A DNA stretch of 64,000 bases from assembly GCA_949710005.1 (NCBI GenBank), contig OX453282.1, forward strand, positions 3,463,501-3,527,500, read 5' to 3'. The position numbers and the translations under genes were made by a program. The DNA is from Ricordea florida (taxonomy: Eukaryota; Cnidaria; Anthozoa; Corallimorpharia; Ricordeidae). A model generated the notes under the pieces. The model was not told the origin of the DNA, did not search any database, and saw only the letters and a program-made list of their open reading frames with translations. Positions 34,556 through 49,500 of the stretch are shown piece after piece (within the stretch, counting starts at the first letter, position 1; every line of letters begins with the position of its first letter).

Positions 34556-37500
34556 GTCAGGACGATTGTGAACATTGTGTTTGTATTTTTTACCCTTTCC
34601 CTTACAGAAGTGTTCAGTTAATGTACAGCGTCTTGTTACAGTATCAATGAATAATTATTATCAAGCAAATGATGAAAATTGGAAAAGTTACCAAACTAAG
34701 ATTACAGAGTTAATCTATGTGTACAGTACCTACAAATTCTTCAAGGCAACACTATATATTAAAAATGAAGTGCAAACTTTAAATGTTGTGAACCCTGGAC
34801 CCTCAACAGTTTTTTGCAAGTTTTGATTGTCCAGGTGTATGTACAGTGGTTCTGAAAAGACTCAGTTTGTCACCAAGTCTGTCAACTTCGAGAACAACAG
34901 TTCTTTTCAGAGCTACTTACAGTTGGACAATCAAAGACCGCAAACAAGTATTATATTGAAGTGTAAAGCTCTTTTGAAGGAGAATTACAACTTAGACCGT
35001 GGGAGTAAATGGGTTTCTTAGATTGCACACTCCAGTGATAATAACATGGTTTGTGACTCCCATCTACAAAATTCATATCAATTGGGAGGCAGCATGGCTG
35101 AGTGGTTGGGGCTCTGGACTTGTAATCTGGTCACGGCTCTGGGTTCAACTCGCTTTCTGACCACTGCCTGGATATGTAATAGAGTTATCCTGAGTTCCAG
35201 ATCTTCCCTCACGCTTGTAAATACCCAACTGGTCTGCCTCCCACCAGTTGAGATTTGAAGCAAACTTTATACCCGTGGTTAGTATAAATGAATCCACAAG
35301 CTTGTTAGCTTTGAATGGTATCAGGTAAAAACAAAGGTTTTATTTTTTTTCTTATGTTTTATGTTAAGTTAATTGAACAAGCTGTGAATTCTTCAATCAC
35401 CTGCAAGGGATACTGTTACTGTATGGTATGGTTGCATGGTAGTTTTGAGAGCAATAATAGATTTAAGTAATAATCTGGTCCTGTGTCTCTGAGACGACTA
35501 GTCCGTTAAAGCTGTGTGGATCATTTTTTAATCTTGGCAGAAACGTGTTGCAACAACTGAGTGTAGCATCTTCCTCAGACTCTCGCCAGTCATCGACAGA
35601 GTCAGCAGCTACAGAGCAGTCCTCAGCCTCTGCTACCACATCTTCCACTGCTCCTCCAGGGCTAAGTGTGGTTGCCATGAGGCGAGTTTCTGGAGATTCC
35701 TCCTGGGAGCCCAATGAACTTGAAAGGGTATTTGAATAATGCTAACAAATGGCAATAATGATAATGATAATAATTATACAAGTGCTGTTGAAAATTGAAT
35801 GCCAAGTTGAACTACATACATGTAAAGATGTAAGATAGAGTTTTTCATTTTTAATTAACAATAATTATTGGACTGCCAGTAAGAGATTCCTTTGTCAAAG
35901 CAATAGTCAATTATTAATTGACAAAATATTGGATATCATACTTATGTTTTCTTTCCTCATGAAGTTTGTTTGTTCAAAGTGCATTTGAGATGAGACAGAG
36001 TATAAGCGTAGACTGATGGTGATGAGAAGACGTGTTGTTTGCTTTCTGTCCATGCTTGTAGGACTGCAAGAGAAGAAAAAGCAAATTATTGCTAGTATTC
36101 TAGTATGGCTTGGAAGTGACTGCATTTTCCCATGGAAGCAAAGCACCCTTATTTAATCCTACAATTGAAGTGGTGAACCAATGCAATATGGAGCCTACAC
36201 TCACCACATGTTGTGCATTTTTTCTATAACAGGTGAAACTTGGAGTTCTCAAATTCCTGGCATCAGATTTGTTTGACCCTAGTTATGTTATTTGCCATTT
36301 CCTAGTAGCAACTGGAGACTCCAGACACAGGTAATACTTCATATTTACACTTGCAGCAGATATTGTATTGATTATTATGTTTAACTCTTTCACTACTTGC
36401 TAGATACTTTAGTACCAATGTATGCACATGAGAGACAGTCTTTAAGCACATACCAGTATAATTATGTACAATACTTGATGCTAATAAGTCATTTGAAAAT
36501 GCAGTGATGCTCAGAGCAAAATATTTGATTAATTAACATCACATATTTGAGAGCTTCCAATATCAAAAGCAGCCTAAATAATACTTTCATAATCATGTAG
36601 TTTTGTTACTGTAACATTGATTTATTTGTTGTTTTTACGCTGATAGTGTGTTGGACACTGGGGAACATGAGCTGAAAAGATTGTCTCGGTAAGAGTTCAT
36701 GCCCAACATAGAATGCCAAATTGTTACTCTCAATTAAGTCAGAGTTACCATAACCCAAACAATGTGCTGTTAAACACGAAGACGTGCTACAAAAGGGATA
36801 GCTCTGCCCCCCTGCTTGAATTTGCTTATCAAATTCAGCTCGAATTTGATAGTGACCAACAGTATAAAACCAAACAAAGACGGAGCACATAGAAAAGTTA
36901 GTTTAGTTTCCTATTTGATGTCGAATAAATGAATTTTGTTTGTACATTTTTTTTATAATTTTAATGAGAAATATCATTTAGCTTCATAAATCCTGGTGTA
37001 TTGTCGAGGTAGTTGCCTGATGGCGTAATGTAAGCAAACCTTTTTGAATTTCAAAATTAACACAATAACTCTTGGAAACAAGAAAGACAAAGAAATGCTC
37101 CAGATTGATTGCTAGTAGGGGGTCTTGTATTGTAAAAATTTTCACAGAGCTCTGTATGCGTTGACGGTTGAATGACCTAAGGTACCGCGCCTTTCATAGC
37201 ACATCTTCGTGTTTAATTAATGTGCATGCACATTGTGACATTTTTGTTGCAGAACACACATTTAAGTCAAATGTCATCATTATCGCAATCATTGTCATCA
37301 TCATTGTAATGGATTTGAACCATTGGTTTTTGTAAATCTAATTGTTTCTGTAATAAATTATTTAGTTTTGATTTCTTTGTGCATTTGTAGATCAACAGAC
37401 TTTGAAGATGCTAAAGTTGTCAATAAGATGTTTGCAATCTTTCAGGGAACTGCTGTAATGCCCGGGGTCGGCCAGCAGGTACACTCTAGGAGTCTTTCTT

Positions 37501-40500
37501 GTTGACCTATTATTTCCAAGATTTGAGTAGTAATTCTCATTAGTAGGTTCCATACCACTTCCATTGTATTGGTTTGGAGAATTAAGTAGTAGATTCTAGA
37601 TAAATGTTATGTGTAGAATTTAATGACCTGAATAGTAATTTGCTTTAAGAAATGTCAATCACGTCCCTCATGTTGGTTTGGAGAATCTAGTTTTTAACTC
37701 GTGGATACGCGAAGCGTATTTGCGAGTTTTTGTGGGGACTCCGATATGCAAATTGTCTCTCACTCACTCACTCACTCCAGTGTAGACACACTTCGTAATT
37801 AGTCGGATAGAACTCAGGGGCACCGATATGAAGACGACAATTGTCGTGACTGAAGTCACCGAAGTCTGTTGATGAAAGTTCACGCTGAAAGTGTATCGTA
37901 CCGTTGCCAGAGTTTGTAATGATTTTGTAGCTTAAGAGGACGATTAGCGAGGCCCTGTTAGGGGTAAATTTCGACAAGCGACATGGCCTTGAAACGGCGA
38001 CATAAAGGAGCTGAAATGGCGACGAACGACAAGCTGCTCACGGGAAATTACGACAGTGACCTTCGACCTTCCGAAATTGCGACGTGAAAAGGTTTGAAAC
38101 TCAGATGCGCGACATAAAGAACCTCGCTAACAGGACCTCATTAGCGGTCTTACTAAAATCAAAAGGAGTTTAAATGTTTTCAGTTAGGACAATGGCCAAC
38201 TTGGAGACTGAATTTCATGAGCCTTTTACTCAGCCAGGCGCTAAACGTGAACAGATGATAACCATTCGCTTTTCCGACATCGACCGCCATCGACCGCCCC
38301 CAAGATTACAAGCAGTATATGAATTTCAGTTGGCTCGAAAGTGATCTGAAGATGAGAAAATCTCTTGCTAATGTGGTAAGCTTTGATGAGAACTCATAGA
38401 GCGAAATTAGCACTTGAATGAGAACTTATATGAGCGAAATGAGTACTTGTTATTCAACGAAACGACTACTGAAAACAGAATAAATCGACGAATCCATGAT
38501 GTGAAACCGAAGAACTTCTGTGGCCAACCTGGATAAGAAACATCGCATGTAGGACTTTTCTACTGATTTAAGTGTTAGTACTAACAGGAATGGAGTTGTA
38601 GAAGTATTGGGACGGCCAAGAAGTATGTCAACATTTACTTGTAAATATGGAGGCGGCTGCCGTGACGGAGAACCATGAAGGTTACAATGTAACAAAGTCA
38701 TCAAAGGGTTTGAAAAGAGTAAGTCATGTAGAAAATGTATTAAGCGTTATATTATATACAATACACCACAAGCCTTTTCAATGAAAAGTTTTCTGTCTAT
38801 TCATTTCCGAATTTACCTTGAAGTGAACTAGATTGTGTTGAAGTAAACATGTTGGAAAAGTAGGCTTACCTGTGTTGCTTACTGTTGTGTGACTCATCAT
38901 ATTTATATTGTAAAAACAAGAAGTTAATAAGCATAAAAACAGAGATGTATTGCTGTATCAATGATGAAAGTGTGATTCAGCCTTTTAAGTGCGAAACTGT
39001 ATATTTATGGACTTGCTGTGATCAGTTGGTATAGATCATCAGTTACAAAGTGTGATGATAACAAAAACACTAAGTCAGTGCACCAAAAATTTACTAGCTG
39101 CATGCATAACTGGTAAAACTAGTGTAGAAAATACTGTATGGAATGGGTTTAGCCAACCTGCCATTCAAACCTACATGTAAGCAATGGGAAGTTGCCAATC
39201 TGTTCTGAGTGTTGTCCAATACATGTGTGTCTGTTCTAAGGCTACCAAAATGTGATTTCCTGTGAAACCAGAATGCCTAAATAGAGGTGGAGAATTATCT
39301 CTAATGATAGCAATGTTCAGTGTACCAGCTGATGTGACTTCAGTTGTTTACACTCTATCTACACCTATAAATTAATTATAAGCAATTCTTATCAAATTGA
39401 AAAGAAAATTAAGTCACAAGCACCATTATAAGTTTTAAAGTGTTAGACCAAGAAAGTGTTGAAACCAATGAACTCTTTTAAAATGAGCATATACTGATAA
39501 GTCGAGGAGAAGTGTCTGAATAATATGTAAATAGCGCAGCTATAAATGAACACAATGATTGGGAAGTGTTTCTAAACTCCAGTAGTAAACAAATAGATGC
39601 ACCATATTCCAAGGAATCTATCGACAAACATGCCAACAAAACTGAACAATTGAAGCTGTTATTACTGATTCTAAAAAAGATGATATTGATGATGGATAGT
39701 GCGAAGTTGAGGACTGCCATTCAGGTGCCTTAGATTCATCAGCTGGGCAATCCTACATGGTTTTGTTCATTATCAGCTGCAGAATCAAGGTGGATATTTC
39801 TGTTGAAAACATTGAATAGACTTGTAGGCAACAAAAACTATAATGATGATAAAATTGACAATGTCATGGCAACAAAAGTCAAACCTTATTCAGAAGAACC
39901 CTGCTACAGGTATTAGAAACTTTGAACACACAGACAGTGAGCAGCAGGATACCAGAACTACATTTGGTTTTGGCTCCATTTAATCCTGTATTCTTATGTT
40001 AAGTTATCAAATTTTTTAACAACTGTATGCTTGCCACCTGCCTTATCACTGATGCCTAGTGTAGTCAAACAATTGGCATCATGTACTCACTGTATGTTTA
40101 TTTCGAAAAGCTACTCAGCTCCCTGGTCACGTTTATGTTGTGATTATAGATTATTAAAATTATCTTCAAGTTCATTCAATCACAACTATGAAAAAACACT
40201 TCGTTAATTTTAAAATTAATCCTTTTTTCTCTATTTTGTAAACATATCCCCGAGTTCACCATAGTCCTACTTTGATTGATTCTAGATGCATTTTAGTAAT
40301 AGAAGTTTGTGATCTGAATTCATTAAATTATGTTTGATATAAAATATTGTTATTGTAAAGAGCAGTTAATTAATAGGTTAACTGATGTTTTGAATTTCTC
40401 AGGCAGATCTTTATTTTGTATTATATTTCACGTATAGTTAAACCCAGACCGTGCGCGGTCACCAGCTGGAATACGTTTGAAGCAGAAGATATTTCCATAT

Positions 40501-43500
40501 TTCCTGAGATCAAGAAGAGCTGCAGACCAGTTCCCTGCTTGTATTCAGGTATGAGGAGTAAATGAACACACCAATATGCCTGTTACTCCAGGAGTGTGGC
40601 TAAGGGAGATCTTGGATTGCGCGTGATCCCCCATCCTTTGTCAGGTAATGATTGAACCCAGGGGTAAAAATTGGCGCTCGCACTGTCGCCAGTGGCGAGT
40701 TAAAATTGACCAGGGCTACCAAAAGTTAAGGTTTGAACGCCCGATGTGCGACTGTGCTACAGAATTTCGAAAAGTTTCAGTGTAAATTAAAACTCAACAT
40801 GTAGTTTACTACTGAATTTTTAGTTGTGAAGTGGAAATTCCGAGCCGTTTTAACAGTGATTTCACTAGCGATCCACATTCACCACAAAAAGATGCCATTT
40901 TGATTTTGTGATTGCCACGTGACTCTGAAAAAAAAAAATTCATTTTGGAATGGGCCACTAAGAATCCAAGGAAACTGGCCCGACTGGCCACCAAGCACTG
41001 GAGTTAATTTTGAGCGCTGATTGAACAGCAGACAAACCTTGTCAAACTTATTTTGTGAGATTCTCCCTCCCCCCGTTTGCCCGCTGCTCATCCTATAAAA
41101 TGCCATTTTTAGCAGAACACGGCGAGAATTCTCCGGCTACTACAAAGAATTCTCCGGTCAAATTTAGATGGCCTGAGCTAGTTTTAAATTCAGACATGGA
41201 GCGCCTTCAGAATATTCTCCTGTTACTTTACCCAATTATCCTGCTGCTACAATTCTTATTGAAAACCCTGTAGATACCCTGAGTGTGACATGGTGTGACA
41301 CGATTTGATCCTCCCTTGGAAAATCCTAGCTACGCCCTTGTCATTTCTAAACCTAATTTCTTTCTATTTACCCAGGGTTTGTGTCTACAAGCGCACAGTA
41401 AAAGTGAGAAAGGACAGTGTGTTATTCTTGTCTCCTCAGATTATATTTGAAAGTCTATTCGGCCAAGAGCCCAACGCCAAGTTGCGCGTTTTTGCGGTTC
41501 AGTTTGTACATCATGTGTGTCTGTGGAGTTCGGACAAAGTGATGACAATGATGGGTCCTCTCATTCTGAATGGCATGACAAAGCTTATTGGAGAGGACAA
41601 ACAGGTTTGTATTGACTCATGGGAGCTACCATTGAAAACTTAATTTATCTTCTTATAATTGGACACTCATTGGTGTTCAGCTCTCGTGTGGGGGGGGGGG
41701 GGGGGAGAGGAGGGGCTGGGGTCTTTATTTTCCCTGTTTGACTTTGAAACCTTTTCATTTCGAATTTCATGAAAGGTAGAAGTAGTAAGTTTTTATAGAA
41801 ACTCGTGCTGCGTTAGTAGGAAACTGACGAAAGGCTAACGTTCAAAACGCCAGCTTCCCCTTTTATTCTATGATGGTACAAGTTACATTAATAAACACTT
41901 CTTTTTTCTGTGCCCAACTTCGTTATTTTCCATTTTAACCGACTCGGTAAACTAGTTCCTGTTTAGCAGATTGAGAGGATACTGGTCGGCGCGTACGAGC
42001 AGGTTTTTGGCGCGAAAACTTTGCGCGCTTTTGGTGGTTGCCGCGCGGCGAACGAGCCTTGTGAGCCCACGGTCTAGTTTAGCAAACAAGTCTTTTTACT
42101 CTTAATAAATGCTTCTGTTGCAGGACAGCAGTGGAAACTGGACTGCAAAACAAGCAACGCCGCATGCAAATTTGCCTTGAGACAATTTTGCGCGACTTCT
42201 GAAGATCTTGTTTCTTATCTTGGCTTCAGCAATATATTACACACCCTCAGCTCTAGAACATTTGTCAGATTTATCAATATTTTTATGACTGATCTGTTTT
42301 TCATGTTAACTCAGTCAGCGAAATTGTAATTATTTAGTTTAGTTAATTTAGATAATTTGAATATTTCTTTGATTTAATCTGTGCTTTACAGCGTCCCCAG
42401 TTAGAACAGTGCTAGATACAGTTAACACTCAAATAAAGCTTGTTATTATTATTAGTTTTATTTTAACCGGTGGAAAGTTTATCTTTTATTTGATATTTCA
42501 GGAGCCACAGTTACGTCGTTTGGGTTACACAGCTATTGGAAAATTAGCCAAGTAAGTGATTCCTTTTTACTCTAGTCTCGATGCTTATCAATATGCAACA
42601 CTTTCTTACAAATTCAAATTTTATCAAGTGAACACATTATCAAGCTAACATACCCCTCATCGTGGCGTGGCTTCGCGAACGAAGATCACAAATGTCGTCC
42701 ACGTCGACCACAGGCCCGCTTATGGCTGACGAAGCCGATCCGAGACAGGCATGCCGCTCTAGAGCAGCGGCGGCAGACGAAGGTCAGGTCTGGGTTTGGG
42801 TTTGATGAGGTGGAGGCAGCCGTGGTTTTTATCTTATGGCGTTTTTTCTCCAAAGCTTCTCGTCAGGTGCTTTCGTCGTGTGCTTTTCGGATGCTTTTAA
42901 CATATCACAAGAATACAACTATTACTCAACTCAAGGACATTCATTGTAAGAAGATAAATCATTAGGAAATGTGAGGGACTCGCTTGGATTGAAATTAGAT
43001 TATCGTGATAGGTATAAGGACACATTTACAAAGTCTGCATGTATTGAATGGTGAGATGACGGATAAAAACTTCCCTTAAATTTTATAGCCTGAGAACAAG
43101 TCTTTTTTGCCCTCTTGGCTTAGGGCATTGCGGTGAAAATGGATTTTCTCGCGCGTGATTCTCACAGTCTTAAGCGAACGCAGGACAAAGAGAACGCTTT
43201 TCGCCAGTCTCATTCTATACTCGCGCCTTTTTGTTGCGCGTGTTAAATTCACGCTTTTGCAAAAACATCAGATATACTGTACTTCAGTGTTCACAATTGG
43301 CTGTTTCATTTGAAAGGGACTACATTGAGCTCGTTTGGCACTGCAAAACCTTTTAAGACCTTGCTATCTGTTTTTTTGTCTCGTACTTAGACGACTTCCT
43401 CGGCTGTTTTCCAAGGATGTTGGTCTTATTCAGAAGCTTTTCCAAGCTTTGTGTCAGGTTGGTGGCATAATTATGAGTTCCTTCAAACGTCGATTTTACG

Positions 43501-46500
43501 TCATAACACTACTCTTGTCTCTCAGTGGCTACTGAAACGTTATCAGTTATCTTTGATAGCACTCGTCTCCCATCTCTCGTTCCTTGGTTCGATTCCCGCT
43601 GCCTCATGTTGATTGAGTTTGTTGTTGTTTCTCTCCTTGCGTCGAGTGTTTTTCCTTGTGTTCTCCGGTTTTCCTCTTCCCTTGAAAACCAATGCTTCCA
43701 ACTTCCAATTGGATCTGAAACCAGTGAATGGACAGTCATCTGGTGGGTGGGCCACAGTAAAAGAAATAGAGGATATCACACGTTGGCGATAAGATATGAA
43801 TTTTATGTTCGAGTGCCAAGAACAATATCTCACGATTGAGCATAGCGAACCAGTGAGACATTGTTCTTTCCACGACAACACAAAATTCACATCTTCGAGC
43901 TAACGTGTAATTTTCTTTTTTTATTATATAGACAAAAACACAATAAGACGTTCGTTTGGCAGCTTTGTACGTAAACTGAATCGGGTAAGGCGGAGAATGA
44001 CGTAATCGATTTCATCACTTGTAAGGATATGGAAATACTTCACTACGGTCCCGGTTGTAGTTTCGTATGAGTTTTAAGAGCGATGTAATTCCCAGTTAAA
44101 CACTCACGTCTATATGATAAACGCTAGCAGCTCTGGTCTAGTAATTATGGCCCTTCCGTTCTTCTGCTGAAATGCAAACAATGTATTGTTATGTTTTCAC
44201 CCTCTAGGAACAATCTGACACCCGTTTGGCAGTGCAGGAGGCACTGTCTATGATGGCACCTTCTTATAAGAAGGCAGATGGATCTACGCTTACCCTCATT
44301 GAGGCTCTCATACTTAACTATGTAGAACAGGTAACATTTGTCTGAAACTGTTTGATAGCGAATGGCTTATAGGAACAACCTCCAAATTAGACTACTTCTA
44401 AGTCGCAGCCAATGCCAATGAGTCATGCCGACCCTTGTGCTATGAAAGGGTTTACAGAAAAATACCTAAAAATATCGAGAGCATAGTGAACAACAAATGT
44501 TGAAACTTTTATCGGTCTCAAAACCTTATGTATATTTTCCAATCATATAACAAGACTCCTTGACTCTGCCCTGCAATTACAAATTCTATTCCGATCTAAC
44601 AACAAGGCTGAAGCCGTATACTCGTCGTAAGACTCACTGGCTCGCAACAATTTAACTACAAAGAGAAATGCAGTGCAAGTCAACTTTCCTTTGTTGTTTG
44701 GCACCCGACCCGCTGAAGCGACAGAAAGGAAAAAAGTGATGATGATAAAGAGACCGCCCCCCGGTTAGCTCAGTTGGTAGAGTGCCGGCCTGGCGAGCGG
44801 GAGGTCGTGAGTTCAAACCTCGGCCGGACCAACACTCAAGGTCTTAAAATAACGAAGGAGAATTTGCCGCCTCAGTTATGCCATCTGCAAATGGTTAGAC
44901 TTTCTAGTCTTCTCGGATAAGGAGGAAAAACCGTAGGCCCCGTCTCACAGCACTGTTCTTGTAGGATGTTAAAAGATCCCACAACACTGTTCGAAAAGAG
45001 TAAGGGACGTAGAACCCGGTGTTTAAAGGTGTAAAGTTTGATCGTAAATAAGTAATTAACAGAATAATGTTGTAAAGCGCCTTTGAACATATCCATATGA
45101 AAAAGTGCGCTATACAAATTCATCATCATCATCAATATGATGATGATGCTAAAGAGGTCGTTCACGTTGTTCGATAATTGAAGGCTCCTGACTTTCAAAC
45201 ACCTGCCATTTTTTCAGTTTTGTTTACTTGTCATTTCAACACGTGCCCTACTAAATTAATGTCCTCGACTGTGTATGTGATTTTTGTAATATCAGGATAC
45301 GCACCAAGCCAGACTAGTTGCTGTTCAGTTTGCTAATGCTGTATTCCCCAGAGTCCATGTGTCATCTCGCTATGTGTGCATGTTGGCCATAGCTGATGTG
45401 TAAGTATAAATCAGCCGATTTAAACTTCGATTTTTTTTTTTACCGTTAACTTAATAATGATAATGATAATAATAATAATGATAATATCTTTATTGAAGAA
45501 ACTTTTTCGTGATTTTCAAAAAGGACTTCAAAGATGAAGACTAAGATATATGTTGTAGTTCAATTTTTTTCTTGGTTCAAATTTTATTTTCCATTGTTTT
45601 TTGGTATGGTAATGTATGATAATGAGTTTGAAGCAAAGGAAAATAAAATTTAAACCAAGGAAAAAATTGAACTACAATATATACATTGAATTAAAAGATA
45701 TATACATAAAATTAAAAGAGGTGGCTTTCAAACACGTGCATACATTTCTTGTTTTCGAGGGACTAAACAACACACCTACAGCTTGCTTAATAGAGTATGG
45801 GGTGATATAGTAATTAGAGTAATTCGCTCTTCAGGCATCAAAGTAAAGTTAACATGAATGTATCTATATGAAAATTTCATACATGTGCACTGCCGTAGAA
45901 AGATATTTAATAAATGAAAGGTCCTCGCAGTTATGTAAGTAACATAGTCAGTTGCCAAGATGACACCTGAAAAATTTAGGCTTGAACGGGACTAGAACCC
46001 ATGAACATGCTGTACCGGTGCAACACTCTAACCAACTGAGCTATCAAGCCATCTGGGAGCTGGTCATTTGTGTTAACATCTCATTCTGCCTTAGTTGTTT
46101 TAATGTTTGCATGATTGCAGTAAAGATGATGTCAAAGAAGAAGCCAAGAGAGGATTGCGATCAACGCAACTCACAGATCAGACAAGAGGGGACACTATGA
46201 AGTCTGAGGAGCAACTTCCTGCATTTCCCGATATGGTTTCATTTGTTGCTCTTAAGGTACGTCCCATTTTAATCAGTAAACAAGGAGCAGTCTACCCCTC
46301 TCAAATGATTCTTTTGGTGATACTATAAAAGAATCTAAGGGGATTGGGGTGGGGACAAAAATTTTGATCCCCAAGTTCGTTTTTGTACTAGGGAGCTTAA
46401 GCAAGAACGACGACGATTCCGAGGACAGCACGTTCGAAAAAATAGATTTCATTTTCCCCTGTAACAATGGCGGTAAGCTTGTTTCATTTTCTTTCCATAA

Positions 46501-49500
46501 CTTTTCAAACGGCCGATTTTTCCAGCTTAAATTAACCAGTTTACAGTTCATTGCGAATTTTTCATGACAGTTTTGTCGTTGTGCACTCGCGTCTTCCAGA
46601 AAACCTGAAAAATGGTCATTTCACGTAGTTGTTTTGCGGAGCACGGCAAAGAAATCTACCAGACTGTATTTTGCACGTGCAGTTTCATTGTTTCGTTCAT
46701 CAACGCTATTGTTTGGTGCCGTTGTAGTCGACGTCGTCGTCGTCGTGTTTTGCTTAACGTCCCTACTGACATCTGCAACTGCAGTCTAGTCTTCTCGGAT
46801 AAGGACGATAAACTGTATTTCCCATCTCACAACCCTTGTTCATATAACTCAGTGGGAAGTTAAAGAACCCACACACTGATCGTAAAGAGTAGGCGAAGTA
46901 GTTTCCTGAGTTGTGGTATGGCCTTCGGGTTGGTGCTTCACATAGGGATAATCTCATTGCGCCTTTTGTACTCTTGAACAGAATTGCCCAAGAAAAAAAT
47001 AAGTATGTATGTTGAAAACTCATGGTCGCACCGTAGAATATCGCGAATTCTTGTCATAGCTTTAAAAAAAGTGGTGCCTTAGTCAGTATTATAAATAAAT
47101 CAATGAGTACTATAAAGATTAGTAATTGCATATTAATTAGATTTTAATGTTTTGCAGGCCAGCTATTTATACAAGTTTTCTTTTTGACTTTAGGGCCTTG
47201 AGAGACTCAAGGGTAAATACCGTTACACTGCTGGGACCGCTTCTCTACCTTTTAATCCACCAGTCTTCTCACAGGTAACAAATAAGTACAGTTAGTGTTA
47301 CAATTCTATGGAAAGCTACTGAACAGTACTGTACTGTGGTACTGTTTGTTTTACTATACAGTGTGGTTCTAACGTTTTCATCTGTGGATCAAACCATGCA
47401 GTGTGACCATTCTTTTGAGAGCTACTGAACATTACTGTACTGTGGTACTGTTTGTTTTACTATACAGTGTGGTTCTAAATGTTTCATCTGTGGATCAAAC
47501 CATGCAGTGTGACCATTCTTTTGAGAGCTACTGAACAGTACTGTACTGTGGTACTGTTTGTTTTACTATACAGTGTGGTTTTACCGTTTTCATATGTGGA
47601 TCAAACCATGCAGTGTGACCATTCTGAACAGTACTGTACTGTTTTAATCTGTTGGCAAAACCATCAAGTGTGAAATGAGCGTAAAGTACTGTACTAGCCG
47701 TGTTACTGTTTGCGCCACTGATTGGAAAAAAGCTAAAATTTGTACTGTGTTTCAGGTGTTGCTGTATCTCAAACATTGCTTGGAGCACGCTGCTGGCGTT
47801 AGTGAGGAGGACAGAGTAAAGAGTCGCACCCTTATACCTGTTTGTAAATATGTGCAAAGGCTTGTAGCCAATGTTACAAGTGAAGGTAGGATACTATAAT
47901 TTACAGGGTACTGCGGTACATACTTTTACTAGTTTTAAACTTGAAACTGAAGAACGTGATATTTAGTCTCCATCTCATACCTTTACAATATCGAATAATA
48001 ACCAAACGTATTGAATAATTCATAACACATAATCAAACTATTAAAAGGCTAAAAAACTTATCTATTAAAATAACTGTATTAATTTCTTTTTTCTTCGATA
48101 AAATAAAAATTTTAAAAAGATACATTTATATATTTAAAAAAAAAATACGAAAACTGACCGTCGTTACATAAAATCCAACGTAATGACCCTGGCCAAGGAG
48201 CCAATTAGAATTGATGGTAAAAAAACGTCGTAAGCGCTAAGTCACGATTAGTCACAGTTTAACCTGTGATTGGTTGAAATAGTCGTGTGGAATTTTTTAG
48301 CCAATCATTGATCGTAAACACGAAAAAAAAAAAGAAAAGAAAGCAATTGCGCGGTAACTTTCCACAGTGAATATAATACCCATCTATCGTCTCATCCGTG
48401 TGCCACATGTACCTTGTTAATGTAAGGGTTCGTTCCTTTCGTCTGATCCGGATCTGGATCTGTGATTTGAGTTCACACGGATCACGGTGCATCAAAGGAA
48501 CCGATGAATCCGCTCTGGACAAGAATTTGTCGGTTCCTTTGATGCTCCATGATCTGAGTGATCTCGGATCACAAATCCAGATCTAGATCCTAATGCAATC
48601 TGGATAAGGATTCATCGGTTCCTTTGATATTCCATGATCTGAGTGATCTCAGATCAAAAATACAGATCTAGATCCTAATTCAATCTGGACAAGGATTCAT
48701 CGGTTCCTTTGATGCGCCATGATCTGAGTGATCTCAGATCACAAATACAGATCTAGATCCTAATTCAATCTGGATAAGGATTCATCGGTTCCTTTGATAT
48801 TCCATGATCTGAGTGATCTCAGATCAAAAATACAGATCTAGATCCTAATTCAATCTGGATAAGGATTCATCGGTTCCTTTGATATTCCATGATCTGAGTG
48901 ATCTCAGATCAAAAATACAGATCTAGATCATAATTCAATCTGGACAAGGATTCATCGGTTCCTCTGATGCGCCATGATCTGAGTGATCTCGGATCACAAA
49001 TCCAGATCCGGATCAGACGAAAGGAACGCAGCCTAAGGTCTTGGGAGTCCTGTGTCTTAGGGAGAAAGAGAGAGTTTCTTGCCGTTTTGTGGTTTCGCTT
49101 GCAGAGTTTCCAGTGACTGCGATTGGAAAATACATTGAGCTCATCAGACAAGCACTGCAGCCAATTGGAGGTAAGAGTTGTACTTACTTAAAACCTTGGC
49201 TCCTTTTTAGCGGACTGGCTGTACAAGTGCTCCTTGATATTGCTCTTACCTTTACACCGCTTGGGAATTTGATTAAAGCGCTTCTCAACATATCGCCGAA
49301 TAGAATGGTAGCCCCCCAGTTTTATAGTTAACCGAATAGTGCCATAATACGGTACTGTTCATTAGCTTCCGAAAGAATGGTCACATTGCATGGTTTGATC
49401 GACAGATGAAAAAGTCAGAACCACACTGTATAGTAAAACAAACAGTACCATAGTACAGTACTGTTCAGTAGCTTTGTAAAGAATGGTCACACTGCATGGT

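Noticed and set aside
39478-39720. 80-residue minus-strand frame in ECM29 intron 10
   Set aside because: Low-complexity hydrophobic reading without splice sites; possible old repeat, not a supported gene.
41305-41439. Extended start for ECM29 exon 12 from an upstream ATG
   Set aside because: The acceptor TCTCCTCAG| at 41439 matches the vertebrate junction; the upstream part has no similarity.
44760-44831. Functional tRNA gene
   Set aside because: Box A and B are present, but the acceptor stem does not pair properly and the sequence continues into a SINE body found elsewhere in the window.
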